The notes under the pieces are model-generated. The model made no database searches. It saw only the letters and a program-made list of their open reading frames with translations, and was not told the DNA's origin. The position numbers were made by a program, and so were the translations under genes. Below, one piece after another: positions 8,527 to 16,944 of a stretch of 64,000 nucleotides of DNA; the first letter of the stretch is position 1; every line of letters starts with the position of its first letter. Source of the stretch: Duganella sp. BJB476 (GTDB taxonomy: Bacteria > Pseudomonadota > Gammaproteobacteria > Burkholderiales > Burkholderiaceae_D); assembly GCF_003416895.1 (NCBI RefSeq), contig NZ_QVIO01000001.1, positions 930,001-994,000 on the forward strand, read 5' to 3'.

Positions 8527-9795
8527 TTACAGCGCTTGCATCAGCGATTGCATCATCTGGCTCTCGGTCTGGATGACCTTGGAGTTCGCCTGGTAGTTGC
8601 GTTGCGAGGTCATCAGGCCGACCAGTTCCGAGGTGATGTCCACGTTCGACTGTTCCAGCGAGCTGGTGTTGAGCGAACCGGTCATGCCGACGCCGGCGTA
8701 GTTGATCAGCGGCGTGCCCGAACCCTGCGACTGCACCCAGCTGGTGTCGCTGACCTGGGTCAGCGCGCCTTCGTCGGGGAAGGTGGCCAGGGTCAGCTTG
8801 CCGACCGGCTGTTTCTGGCCGTTGCTGTACTTGGCGATCACCGAGCCGTCCTTGGCCAGGTCGACGCCGGCGAAGGTGCCGGAAGCGTAGCCGTTGGCGC
8901 TGTTGGTCGAGGTGGTGGCCTCGCCGGCGAAATAGGTGGTGCCGGTGTAGTTGACGGCCATGGTGGTGACGGTGGTCGCCGGATTGGTCAGCGTGGCGCC
9001 GCTGGTAAAGCCGGCCGCCGCGTAGTCGAAGGAGGCCAGGTCCAGCGAGAAAGTGCCGCGGACCGTCGGGTCGGCCGGGTCGGGCGCGGTCATCTGGCCG
9101 GTGCTGGGCGAGAACGTCAGCGAGGTGGCGCCGGCCGGGACGCCGTCGATGACGTAGTTGACCGCGACCTGGCCGGGGGCGGTGGTGCCGAAATACTGGG
9201 TCAGCGTGTGCTGGCCACCCAGCGTGTCATAGATGACCGAGGCCTTGGACATGCTGAACGTGGACGGGTCGGGCGGCGTGGTCGGCGTGACGACGGTGGC
9301 GTCGAAGGCGGTGACCGGCCAGTCGGCCGACAGGTTGCCGACGTAGCTGACCTTGTCGCTCATCACGGCTGGAATCTGGCCGGTGGGGATCGTGATGTCG
9401 CCCTGGGCGCCCGGCTGGGTGCTCGGCGGCGTGATGGTCGCGCCCTGCACCTTGCGGCCGGAGGCGTCGGTCAGGAAGCCGTCCTTGGAGGTGTTGAAGA
9501 TGCCGACCCGGGTGTAGTTGATGGTGTTGCTGCTGTCCTTGACCATGAAGAAGCCGGCGCCGTTGATCGAGGCGTCCATGGTGTTGCCGGTGTTGAGGAT
9601 GCCGCCCGACAGGCCGATGTTCTGGGTGGTCGAACCGATATGGACGCCGGTCATCTGGTTGCCCGCCACCAGCGACGAGAAGTTGGCGCGCGACGATTTG
9701 TAGCCGTAGGTGCCGGCGTTGGCGATGTTGTGGCTGGTGACGTCCAGCGCTTCATTAATGGCCTGGATGCCAGACAATGCGATATCGAAACTCAT
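8527..9795 (-). CDS. flgE: flagellar hook protein FlgE
   Basis: FlgE, 422 aa, is the hook subunit. The N-terminus (MSFDIALSGIQAINEALDVT, then SHNIANAGTYGYKSSRANFS) and the C-terminus (EQSNVDITSELVGLMTSQRN) are diagnostic. The central part is Thr/Ala-rich, as in hook surface domains. It lies 14 bases downstream of flgD, the hook-cap gene. Confidence 0.97.
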   Translation of the reverse strand: MSFDIALSGIQAINEALDVTSHNIANAGTYGYKSSRANFSSLVAGNQMTGVHIGSTTQNIGLSGGILNTGNTMDASINGAGFFMVKDSSNTINYTRVGIFNTSKDGFLTDASGRKVQGATITPPSTQPGAQGDITIPTGQIPAVMSDKVSYVGNLSADWPVTAFDATVVTPTTPPDPSTFSMSKASVIYDTLGGQHTLTQYFGTTAPGQVAVNYVIDGVPAGATSLTFSPSTGQMTAPDPADPTVRGTFSLDLASFDYAAAGFTSGATLTNPATTVTTMAVNYTGTTYFAGEATTSTNSANGYASGTFAGVDLAKDGSVIAKYSNGQKQPVGKLTLATFPDEGALTQVSDTSWVQSQGSGTPLINYAGVGMTGSLNTSSLEQSNVDITSELVGLMTSQRNYQANSKVIQTESQMMQSLMQAL

Positions 9796-9809
9796 GATGG
9801 AGTCCTTCC

Positions 9810-10499
9810 TTAGAGGCTAGATTGAGTGGCAGAAGCGGTGGATTTACCGTTGAAAGCAGTGATGGCGGTCGGCGCGACTTCGCCGATGTTGCCGACATTC
9901 AGGACGACGCTGCCGCTGGCGGCCAGCCGTACGCTGTTCAGGCGGCCTTGCAGGTCGACCGGCGGGTTTTCCTTGGTGCTGGTCTCGACCGTCATGGTGT
10001 AGGTGCCGGCGGGCAGGCCCAGCGCGGTCGGGTCGACGGCGAACGGCACCGTGCCGGCGGCGGTCGTGCCGAGGTTGACGTAGTGCTTGCCGCCGTCGGC
10101 GCCGGTCAGCACCACGCGGGTGGTGGTGCTGGTCGCGGCCAGCGTCATCTGGCCGCTGACTTTGGTGGCGCCGTCGGTGGTCAGGGTGCTGGTCTCGGCC
10201 ATGACGTCGGAGCCGACCTGGGCGCCCAGGGCCAGCACCTGCATGCTTTGCAGCACGCTGGCGTTGGCGCTGGTCAGGCTCGACAGGTTCTGCAGCGATT
10301 CGGTCTGCGACAGCTGGGTCAGCTGCTGGACGAACTGGGCCGGATCGGTCGGCGACAGCGGATCCTGGTTCTTGATCTGCGCCACCAGCAGCTTGGTGAA
10401 CATGTCCGAGGTCGCGCTGGCGCTGTTGCCGGTGATGTTGCCGCTGGTGCCGGCGGCCGCGCCGCTGCTGCTACCGTTGTTGAGGAGACTGACTGTCAT
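9810..10499 (-). CDS. flgD: flagellar hook-capping protein FlgD
   Basis: FlgD, 229 aa, is the scaffold on which FlgE polymerises. The conserved N-terminal half has MFTKLLVAQIKNQDPLSPTD and PAQFVQQLTQLSQTESLQNL. The C-terminal half has the Tudor/FnIII-like pattern (AAGTVPFAVDPTALGLPAGT, then YTMTVE). It begins three bases after the flgC stop. Confidence 0.96.
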   Translation of the reverse strand: MTVSLLNNGSSSGAAAGTSGNITGNSASATSDMFTKLLVAQIKNQDPLSPTDPAQFVQQLTQLSQTESLQNLSSLTSANASVLQSMQVLALGAQVGSDVMAETSTLTTDGATKVSGQMTLAATSTTTRVVLTGADGGKHYVNLGTTAAGTVPFAVDPTALGLPAGTYTMTVETSTKENPPVDLQGRLNSVRLAASGSVVLNVGNIGEVAPTAITAFNGKSTASATQSSL

Positions 10500-10502
10500 G
10501 GC

Positions 10503-10925
10503 TTAACCTTCACCGAGTTTGAGGAGGGATTGCTGCATCGTGCGGATGCGGCCCAGTACTTCGACATTGGTCTCGAAGGCGCGCGAGGCCGACATCATGT
10601 CGGTCATCTCGGCCACCTGGTTGACGTTGGGGTAGAACACCATGCCGTCGGCGTTGGCCATCGGATGGCCCGGTTCATAGACCTTGCGCAGCGGCTCGCT
10701 CGATTCGACCACGTCCAGCACCTGCACCTTGCCGCCGGCGTTGCCCATGTCGCCGATGCTGTCGCCCATGACGGCGGCAAACACTGGCTTGCGCGCGCGG
10801 TAGGTGTCGGCTTCGGTGCCGGCCACGGAATCGGCGTTGGCCAGGTTGCTGGCGATGGTATTGAGGCGCACCGACTGGGCGGCCATCGCCGAGCCGGCGA
10901 TCTCTGAAATATTCTTGAACGACAT
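10503..10925 (-). CDS. flgC: flagellar proximal rod protein FlgC
   Basis: FlgC, 140 aa, is a proximal rod subunit. Signatures are AQSVRLNTIASNLANADSVA at the N-terminus and YPNVNQVAEMTDMMSASRAF, then ETNVEVL, at the C-terminus. The size is normal. It lies 11 bases after flgB in the main rod/hook operon. Confidence 0.96.
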   Translation of the reverse strand: MSFKNISEIAGSAMAAQSVRLNTIASNLANADSVAGTEADTYRARKPVFAAVMGDSIGDMGNAGGKVQVLDVVESSEPLRKVYEPGHPMANADGMVFYPNVNQVAEMTDMMSASRAFETNVEVLGRIRTMQQSLLKLGEG

Positions 10926-10936
10926 GGCAACGCTCC

Positions 10937-11299
10937 TTATTGGCCGTTGATTGCTTTGGCCAAGCCCTTGAGGCTCATGTTGACGAAGGTCAGGCTGGTC
11001 TGGAAGTCCGAGGCGTTCTGCGAGAACGCCGCCTGCTCGACGCCGATCTCGACGGTGTTGCCGTCGCGGGTAGGGTGGAAGGGCACGCGGTACATCATGG
11101 CGCTGTCCTCGTCGCCGCCGATGTCGCCGGTCGCTTCGGCCTGGGTGTTGGCCAGCGTGGCGGCGAAGTCCATGTCGCGCGCCTGGAAGCCGGGCGTGTT
11201 TTCATTGGCGATATTGGAGGCCAGGATGCGGGTGCGCTCGGCCCGCAGGTGCAGCGCGTCGGCATGCAGGCCCACCGCATCTTTGAAATTAATCGCCAT
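10937..11299 (-). CDS. flgB: flagellar proximal rod protein FlgB
   Basis: FlgB, 120 aa, is the first gene of the rod/hook operon. LRAERTRILASNIANENTPG, then FQARDMDF, is the family signature. The start is the ATG at 11299, preceded on the minus strand by a purine-rich Shine-Dalgarno (AGGGGAAG); the frame is open a further 30 codons upstream, but these precede the ribosome site and have no family similarity. It diverges from flgA across a 137-base region that must hold both promoters. Confidence 0.95.
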   Translation of the reverse strand: MAINFKDAVGLHADALHLRAERTRILASNIANENTPGFQARDMDFAATLANTQAEATGDIGGDEDSAMMYRVPFHPTRDGNTVEIGVEQAAFSQNASDFQTSLTFVNMSLKGLAKAINGQ

Positions 11300-11377
11300 G
11301 TTCTTCCCCTGTGTAGGCATTGCTGTAAAACGATGTTGCATGAGTGAAAACCGCCGGCGCCGGGGTAGAATGGCGCC

Positions 11378-11396
11378 CGGGTGCGGCATGCACCCG
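11378..11396. promoter_or_regulatory. 7-bp perfect inverted repeat in the flgB-flgA divergent region
   Basis: CGGGTGC, five bases (ggcat), GCACCCG. It stands 41 bases before flgA and 79 bases before flgB, in the only space available for their two promoters. It could be a regulator operator or a hairpin in the flgA leader. I found no well-spaced sigma-54 or sigma-28 promoter in this region. The function is unknown. Confidence 0.4.
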
Positions 11397-11436
11397 AGAC
11401 GTTCCGGCTCCCGGCATCATAGTAGAGGTATTGCCC

Positions 11437-12186
11437 ATGTTCAACAAAAGTATTGTAACCGCTTTGAGTGCAATGTTGCTGTTTTGCACTCCATTTTCTG
11501 CGGCTTTTTCCGCGCCCGGTCCGACCGCCGCCGAGCAGGTGCCGCTGGCGGTGGAGGCGGCCGCGCGCGCCCATGTGCAGCGCTGGGCCGACAGCAGCGG
11601 CCTGGTGGAACCGAAATTCGAACTGACCGTGGTGCGCGGCAGCCGGCCGCTGGCCGCATGCAGGCAGGCTGTGACGGTCGAAGCGCTCGATACGCGGCTG
11701 CCCAGCCGCATGCGTTTCGCCGCCGTCTGCGCCGGCGCCGAAGGCTGGCGATATGAGTTCGTGGTGCGCGCGCAGGTCTCGGCGCGCATTGCCGTGATGG
11801 CAAGCGATGTGCCGTCAGGGAAAGTATTGACCGACGACGACGTGTTGCTGGAGCGCCACGACATCTCCGGCCTTGCCGACAGCGTGTCCGATCCGCAGGA
11901 GCTGGTGGGCATGAGCGGCCGGCGCGCGCTGCGCAGCGGCGAGGTGTTGCGCATGGGCTTGCTGACCGCGCCGACCCTGGTCAAGCGCAACGACGCCGTG
12001 CGCATCGTGGCCAAGCGCGAGCAGATCGAGGTCAGCATGGCGGGCGAGGCGCTCGACAGCGGCGCGCGCGGCACGCTGGTGCGGGTGCGCAACGCCAACG
12101 GGACCGTGATCCGTGCCAGGGTGACGGGCGCGGCGACGGTGGAACCTGTCGATATGCCCGTGTCCACTAATTCCCCGACGGAGTGA
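11437..12186 (+). CDS. flgA: flagellar P-ring assembly chaperone FlgA
   Basis: FlgA, 249 aa, is a periplasmic chaperone for FlgI. A signal peptide (MFNKSIVTALSAMLLFCTPF, cleavage near SAA/FSA) is followed by a variable domain and then the SAF domain (ARIAVMASDVPSGKVLTDDD) and the family end VRVRNANGTVIRARVTG. The ATG at 11437 has GAGG eight bases upstream. It is the only flg gene on the plus strand and diverges from flgB. Its last 20 bases overlap, tail to tail, the muramidase gene on the minus strand. Confidence 0.95.
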   Translation: MFNKSIVTALSAMLLFCTPFSAAFSAPGPTAAEQVPLAVEAAARAHVQRWADSSGLVEPKFELTVVRGSRPLAACRQAVTVEALDTRLPSRMRFAAVCAGAEGWRYEFVVRAQVSARIAVMASDVPSGKVLTDDDVLLERHDISGLADSVSDPQELVGMSGRRALRSGEVLRMGLLTAPTLVKRNDAVRIVAKREQIEVSMAGEALDSGARGTLVRVRNANGTVIRARVTGAATVEPVDMPVSTNSPTE

Positions 12187-12937
12187 TGGTGCTGCCGCCG
12201 CGTTGCAACTGCGCGGCCAGTTTGCTGAGTTTGTCAGCGTAGTTGGGATCGGTGGCATAGCCGCCTTGCGCCAGCCCCTGGGCGAAGGCGCGGGCGTCGC
12301 TGCCGGTGTTGAGCGCGGCCTGGTAGCGCGGATTGCTGGTGAGCATGTCCGCGTAGTCGCGGAAGGCGCTGGCGGTGTCCGGATAGCTGCGGAAGCGTTC
12401 CACCTTCCTCAACATGGCGCCGTGTTCGAATTCGGTGGTGCTGGCGGCCGCCACCGCGCCTTGCCAGCTGCCGCCGGCCTTCAGGCCGAACAGGTTGTTG
12501 CTGTCGGCGCCGCCCTGGCGCAGCGGATTGCGGCCCCAGCCCGATTCCAGCGCCGCGTGCGCGGCCACCACGTCGGGCGAGACGCCCAGCTTGCCGGCGG
12601 TCTCCTCGGCCCAGGGTTTGATCGAGGCCAGGAATTGTTGCTGAATGTCGGCGTCGGCGCCGCCGGCGATCGCGCCGGCGCCCTGGTGGCGCAGCGCCAT
12701 CGCCTGCAGGTTCATGGCCGGCGTGCCGGCGGTGCTGGCGGCGGAAGAGGGCGTGGCGCTGAAGCCGCCGCCCTGCGCGATGAAGGCGCTGACGTCGTGC
12801 TGGACTTGCTGGAAGGTGGAGGCGAACGCCCCGGACGACACAGCACCGCCCAGCGCCGCGGTGGGGCGGCTGGCGGTCATGTTCGAAACGGTGGCAGCAG
12901 TGGGTGCGGTCGATTGCATCCGGTCAAGCTGGTGCAT
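12167..12937 (-). CDS. stand-alone FlgJ-type glucosaminidase (muramidase)
   Basis: A 256-aa peptidoglycan hydrolase matching the C-terminal half of two-domain FlgJ: FLASIKPWAEETAGKLGVSP, then DVVAAHAALESGWG with the catalytic Glu, NNLFGLKAGGSW, FRSYPDTASAFRDYADML and NPRYQAAL. About 90 N-terminal residues are low-complexity Ala/Thr/Ser and do not resemble the FlgJ rod domain. No Sec signal is visible, so export through the flagellar apparatus is likely, as for FlgJ. The ATG at 12937 has a strong GAGGAG site eight bases upstream and overlaps the flgN stop by 14 bases. It probably opens peptidoglycan for the rod, in partnership with the truncated FlgJ at 4672-5127. Confidence 0.9.
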   Translation of the reverse strand: MHQLDRMQSTAPTAATVSNMTASRPTAALGGAVSSGAFASTFQQVQHDVSAFIAQGGGFSATPSSAASTAGTPAMNLQAMALRHQGAGAIAGGADADIQQQFLASIKPWAEETAGKLGVSPDVVAAHAALESGWGRNPLRQGGADSNNLFGLKAGGSWQGAVAAASTTEFEHGAMLRKVERFRSYPDTASAFRDYADMLTSNPRYQAALNTGSDARAFAQGLAQGGYATDPNYADKLSKLAAQLQRGGSTITPSGN

Positions 12938-13376
12938 AAATCTGCTCCTCGCCATGCAGCACGCGCTGCATGATGCTGTACTGTTCTACCAGCAAGTCGC
13001 TATTGCGCTTGCCCAGACGCTTGCATTCGATCACCATCTGTTCCAAGGTTGCCCAGTCTGCTTCCATTCTCTCCCGTGCCGCATTTTTCAGCAAGGCAAA
13101 TGCCTGTAACATGGTCGATGTTGGCCCCAATAAACGTTGTACCAGCGCCACGCGCTGCAAGCGGCGCTCCTGCATGACGTCGACCAGGGCGGAAATCGCC
13201 TCGGCCACGGCGGCCAGCTGCGGGCCCTGGTGGCGCACGGCGGCGTCGAATTGCTGTTCCAGCAGGCCGCGCAACTCGGGGTAGGCCAGCAGATCGTCGG
13301 CGATGCCGGCCAGCAGCAGGCGCATGGCGTCCTGCCGGGTGGCGGGCGCGGCGCCGGCGGGGTTGACTGTGCTCAC
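12924..13376 (-). CDS. flgN: flagellar export chaperone FlgN
   Basis: FlgN, 150 aa, is the cytoplasmic chaperone for FlgK and FlgL. The protein is all-helical, with LLAGIADDLLAYPELRGLLE at the N-terminus and a long helix (ERMEADWATLEQMVIECKRL) at the C-terminus. It begins with GTG at 13376, overlapping the flgM stop by four bases (GTGA), so translation is probably coupled. Identification rests on fold, size and its place beside flgM. Confidence 0.87.
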   Translation of the reverse strand: MSTVNPAGAAPATRQDAMRLLLAGIADDLLAYPELRGLLEQQFDAAVRHQGPQLAAVAEAISALVDVMQERRLQRVALVQRLLGPTSTMLQAFALLKNAARERMEADWATLEQMVIECKRLGKRNSDLLVEQYSIMQRVLHGEEQIYAPA

Positions 13377-13648
13377 TTCTCGCTCCCGTGGAAGCGCTGC
13401 ACCAGGCCGGCCAGCTTGGCGGCGTCGAACGGCAGCTCGCCCTTGGCCAGCGCGTCGCGCAGCATGTCGACTTTTTCCTGGTCGATTTCCGGCATCTCGC
13501 GCATCGCCTGCAAGGCCGGCTGCATCACCGCCGATTGCAGCGGCGCCTGCGGCGCCGGCGCCATGACGGCTTCGGCCGCTTCCGCCGGCGCGGCTTCCGC
13601 CACCCGCTGGACAGCGACGCCGTCGGGACTTCCTGTCGAGATTCTCAT
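13373..13648 (-). CDS. flgM: anti-sigma-28 factor FlgM
   Basis: FlgM, 91 aa, binds the flagellar sigma factor until the hook is complete and is then exported. The C-terminal half (EIDQEKVDMLRDALAKGELP, then FDAAKLAGLVQRF) has the conserved FlgM helices; the N-terminal half is Ala/Pro-rich and disordered, as in the family. The ATG at 13648 (MRIST) has AGAGG seven bases upstream and is preferred to the ATG ten codons earlier, which has no ribosome site. Its cognate sigma factor, fliA, lies about 2 kb away. Confidence 0.9.
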   Translation of the reverse strand: MRISTGSPDGVAVQRVAEAAPAEAAEAVMAPAPQAPLQSAVMQPALQAMREMPEIDQEKVDMLRDALAKGELPFDAAKLAGLVQRFHGSEK

Positions 13649-13690
13649 ACGTGTGCCTCTGCTTGGCTTGGTTTCCATACTTTGTGCGTC

Positions 13691-14713
13691 TTATTTCTTG
13701 TGGCGCGGGTCGCGCACCGGGCTGTCGCCGCCGAGCTTGGCGCGCAGTTTTTCCAGCAGGGTGGCGTCCGGCAAGGCGGTGTCGACATCCTCGGTCAGGG
13801 CGTTGCTGCCTTCCGGCATGCCGAACATGGTGGCGATCGACTTGGCCTGGGCCGTGGTCAAAATCAGCAACTCGATGCGGCGGTTGACGCCGGCGTCGGC
13901 GCGCTTGGTGTCGAGCGGCGCGCGGTCGGCCATGCCGACCACCTGCAGCACCGATTCCGGGTTCATGGTGCCGGCCAGCAGCTGCGAGCGGGCCGACATG
14001 GCGCGGTTGGCCGACAGCGTCCAGTTGGAGAAGGCGGCGTAGCTGCGGTCGGCGTATTGCAGCGAATCGGTGTGGCCGACGATCAGCATCTGGTTTTCCA
14101 TCTGCCGGAACAGCGGCCCCATCTTGCGCAGCAGGGCGCGGAACTTGTCGGTCGGCACGGCCGAGCCGCGCACGAACATGCCCTGGCGGTCGGTGTCGTG
14201 CAGCATCACGCGCAAGCCGTAGGGGGTGATCACCGATTCCAGGTTGGCGGTCAGGCCGGCCTCGGCGCTCATCTTGGTCAGGGCCTTGGACAGCGCCGCC
14301 AGGTCGCTCGGGCTGTCGTACTTGACCTTGGCCTCCTCGACCACCGGCTGCGAGTCGCCGGTGACCTTGGTGTGGGCCTCGCCCTTGGCCTTGGCGTCGC
14401 CCGGCTCCTCGGTGCTGCCGGTGTGCGGCATCGGGAAACGGTCGATCAGGCTGCCGCGCGGGCCGCCCACCTGCTCGGGCATGACGCCCTTGCCCTGGTC
14501 GGTCTTGGCGCCGTCGGCCTCGGTCAGGATCTGTTCCAGCGATTCGAAGTTACGCGCCGCCATCAGCCACAGCACCAGGAACAAGCACATCAGCGCCAGG
14601 CAGAAGTCGGCGAACGCCACCTTCCAGGCGCCGCCGTGGTCCTCGTGCTTGTGCTTGCCACCGCCGCGCTTGACGATGGTTTGCTCATGGCCCTTGTCAT
14701 GCGACTTTAGCAC
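13691..14713 (-). CDS. motB: flagellar stator protein MotB (LafU-type)
   Basis: MotB, 340 aa, is the peptidoglycan-anchored half of the stator. The single membrane helix (VAFADFCLALMCLFLVLWLM) carries the ion-binding Asp36. An OmpA/MotB domain follows (MLIVGHTDSLQYADRSYAAF, then NWTLSANRAM, then VVGMADRAPL). The N-terminus is basic and His-rich. It overlaps motA by 17 bases. The MotA partner is of the E. coli type, which points to proton drive. The position after fliA and motA equals lafU in lateral systems. Confidence 0.96.
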   Translation of the reverse strand: MLKSHDKGHEQTIVKRGGGKHKHEDHGGAWKVAFADFCLALMCLFLVLWLMAARNFESLEQILTEADGAKTDQGKGVMPEQVGGPRGSLIDRFPMPHTGSTEEPGDAKAKGEAHTKVTGDSQPVVEEAKVKYDSPSDLAALSKALTKMSAEAGLTANLESVITPYGLRVMLHDTDRQGMFVRGSAVPTDKFRALLRKMGPLFRQMENQMLIVGHTDSLQYADRSYAAFSNWTLSANRAMSARSQLLAGTMNPESVLQVVGMADRAPLDTKRADAGVNRRIELLILTTAQAKSIATMFGMPEGSNALTEDVDTALPDATLLEKLRAKLGGDSPVRDPRHKK

Positions 14714-15617
14714 CGCGGCCTCCTCTGCGCGAGCTGTCTTCGGCCGGGGCGCTGTCGCGTCCCTCGAGGTCGTTGATCCAGCGTTCCAGCTGGGCGAAGC
14801 TCGGCTTGATGTTGAGCGGCACCAGGCGGCGGCCGGCGTCGATCGCCAGCAGCGGCGGCTTGCCGGCCACGTGGGTCACCAGCACCACTTTGACGCATTC
14901 CTTGTTCGACGCCTCCTGGTTGACCAGCTGCTTCATCATGTTGGAAATCGGGTCCAGGATGCCGTAGCAGAAGAAGATGCCGATGAAGGTGCCGACCATG
15001 GCGGCGCCGACGTGCTCGGCGATCTCGCCCGAGGTCGCGCCTTCGCTGACGGTGTTCATGGTGATCACGATGCCCAGCACCGCGGCCAGAATCCCGAAGC
15101 CCGGCATCGCCTCGCCGATCTTGGCCAGCGACTTGGCCGGCTGGTTCAGTTCTTCGTGGATGGCTTCCAGTTCCTGCTCCAGCACGCCTTCGAGCTCGTG
15201 CGAGTTGATCTTGCCCATCGCCATCAGACGGAAGTTGTCGACGATGAAGGCCAGCAGCTTGGGTTCCTCCAGCACGCGCGGGTAGCGCTGGAACAGCGGG
15301 CTGTCCTTGGGCGCTTCGACGTGGGCGTCCAGCGCCTTCAGGCCGCCGGCCGCCAGTTGCAGCAGTTCATACATCAGCAGCAGCAACTGACGTTGGAATT
15401 CGGAGTCGTATTTTTTGCGGAATACGATCTTCTTGATTTGCGTCACGGTCTCCTTGAGCACGTGCGATGGGTTGCCGATCACCAGCGCGCCGAGACCGGC
15501 GCCGGCAATGACGATCAGCTCGATCGGTTGCCAGATCTGATGGAAGGCGCCGCCCATCATGAAGAAGCCACCGAAGACGCTGCCTAAAACTATGATGATG
15601 CCGACTATTTGCTGCAT
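14697..15617 (-). CDS. motA: flagellar stator protein MotA (LafT-type)
   Basis: MotA, 306 aa, is the membrane stator subunit that contacts FliG. Its N-terminus (IIVLGSVFGGFFMMGGAFHQ, then QPIELIVIAGAGLGALVIGN) is of the E. coli/LafT proton type. The cytoplasmic loop (EEPKLLAFIVDNFRLMAMGK) and the two last helices (MPGFGILAAVLGIVITMNTV; HVGAAMVGTFIGIFFCYGIL) are intact. It follows fliA by 54 bases. Confidence 0.96.
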   Translation of the reverse strand: MQQIVGIIIVLGSVFGGFFMMGGAFHQIWQPIELIVIAGAGLGALVIGNPSHVLKETVTQIKKIVFRKKYDSEFQRQLLLLMYELLQLAAGGLKALDAHVEAPKDSPLFQRYPRVLEEPKLLAFIVDNFRLMAMGKINSHELEGVLEQELEAIHEELNQPAKSLAKIGEAMPGFGILAAVLGIVITMNTVSEGATSGEIAEHVGAAMVGTFIGIFFCYGILDPISNMMKQLVNQEASNKECVKVVLVTHVAGKPPLLAIDAGRRLVPLNIKPSFAQLERWINDLEGRDSAPAEDSSRRGGRGAKVA

Positions 15618-15671
15618 GATGATTCGCCTTTCCGCGTCATTTTTCTAATCTTGCCTTGCGCCCGCTCTGGA

Positions 15672-16409
15672 TCAGGCGTTTTGCAATACTGCCTTCATCT
15701 TGCCCAGCGCCGCCTTGTTGAGCTGGCAGACGCGGGCGTCGGTCAGGTCCAGCACGGCGGCGATTTCCTTGTAGCTGAGTTCGAATTCGTAATACATCTG
15801 CACCACCCGCTGCTCGCGCTCGTCGAGCCCGCGCAGCGCCTGTTCCAGGCTGCGCCGCACCACCAGCTGGTCTTCCGGACTGGGGGCGCTGTCGTTGCTG
15901 ACGCTCTCTTGCAGGACTTCGTCGAAGCTGGCGATCAGCTCGGCGTTCTCGTCCATCTGGTAAGCCTGGTAGGCTTCCGAGGTCAGGTTCAGGGCGCTCA
16001 TGATTTCCTGTTCGCTGGGCTCGTGTCCCAGGCTGCGGGTCAGGGCGCGCACGCCGTCGCGCAGCTTGTGGCTCTGCTGGCGCACCGCGCGCGGGCGCCA
16101 GTCCTGGCGCCGCAATTCGTCGAGGATGGCGCCGCGCACCCGCAGGCTGGCGTAGCTGCCGAAGGCGCCGTCGGGCTCGCCGTAGCGGCGCAGCGCCTCG
16201 AGCAGACCCATCAGGCCGATCTGCTCCATGTCGTCGCGGTCGATGGCGCCGGCGATCTGCGAATTGAGCTGGCGCACGATGCGCTTGACCAGGGGCGCGT
16301 ACGACAGCAGGTGTTTTTGCTCGTCGGCCACGCTGTGCGCCACCGGCGTGCCGCCGGGTTCGCCATAACTTTCGGCATAAGCGTCCGCATATTGCTCTAT
16401 ATAGGCCAT
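15672..16409 (-). CDS. fliA: flagellar sigma-28 factor FliA (LafS-type)
   Basis: FliA, 245 aa, directs RNA polymerase to late flagellar genes. Region 2 (LLSYAPLVKRIVRQL, then DDMEQIGLMGLLEALRRY, then FGSYASLRVRGAILDELRRQ) and region 4 (LDEREQRVVQMYYEFELSYK, then EIAAVLDLTDARVCQLNKAA) are complete. The ATG at 16409 (MAYIEQY) has GGAG five bases upstream; an ATG 11 codons earlier (16442) is possible but has a weak site. It lies between fliL and motA, the lafF-lafS-lafT order. Confidence 0.95.
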   Translation of the reverse strand: MAYIEQYADAYAESYGEPGGTPVAHSVADEQKHLLSYAPLVKRIVRQLNSQIAGAIDRDDMEQIGLMGLLEALRRYGEPDGAFGSYASLRVRGAILDELRRQDWRPRAVRQQSHKLRDGVRALTRSLGHEPSEQEIMSALNLTSEAYQAYQMDENAELIASFDEVLQESVSNDSAPSPEDQLVVRRSLEQALRGLDEREQRVVQMYYEFELSYKEIAAVLDLTDARVCQLNKAALGKMKAVLQNA

Positions 16410-16454
16410 GCCCGCTCCACTGGTCGCACCACTCGTCTTCATGCTTGCTGCAGC

Positions 16455-16937
16455 CTACTCAATGATCAGCTTGCCAATCATGACTTCGGAAAATGGCTTT
16501 TCACGGCCCTCATGCTCGTACGTGGCCTCGAAAGCCTTGTTCAGTTCGCCCGCGAACTGATCGATGGTCATCACTTGCGCGGTGGCCATCGGCAGGTTGG
16601 ACAGCGTGCGCACCGCCACGCTGCGCAGCATCGGCAATTGCTCCTTGGCTTCCTTCTCTTTCTTCTCGGTGGTGGTGATCACCAGGTCGGCCGACATGTA
16701 GTGGGTCAGCGCGTCGCCGGGCTGGCGCTTGAGCATGATGACCACCTTGTCCACCGTCAGGTACTTCGGCGCCGATTTATCGTCCTTGACTTCCTTCTTG
16801 GGCGCGGCCTTGGCCGGCTTGCCCTCGGCCACCGGCTCATCCTTGCCCTTCGACATAAACCAGACTGCGCCGCCGGCCACTGCTGCGCCAACCACGGCCA
16901 CCAGCACCAGCGCTATGATCATTTTCATGTTCTTCAT
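16455..16937 (-). CDS. fliL: flagellar basal-body-associated protein FliL (LafF-type)
   Basis: FliL, 160 aa, is a single-pass inner-membrane protein around the stator. One membrane helix (MIIALVLVAVVGAAVAGGAV) is followed by a Lys/Ala/Pro linker and the periplasmic FliL domain (DALTHYMSADLVITTTEKKE). It lies after fliK and before fliA, not before fliM as in most primary flagellar clusters; this placement is that of lateral systems. Confidence 0.9.
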   Translation of the reverse strand: MKNMKMIIALVLVAVVGAAVAGGAVWFMSKGKDEPVAEGKPAKAAPKKEVKDDKSAPKYLTVDKVVIMLKRQPGDALTHYMSADLVITTTEKKEKEAKEQLPMLRSVAVRTLSNLPMATAQVMTIDQFAGELNKAFEATYEHEGREKPFSEVMIGKLIIE

Positions 16938-16944
16938 CTACTGA

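Noticed and set aside
11360..11395. Possible sigma-54 promoter before flgA (TGGC with TGC)
   Set aside because: The GG-GC spacing is one base short of the strict sigma-54 requirement.
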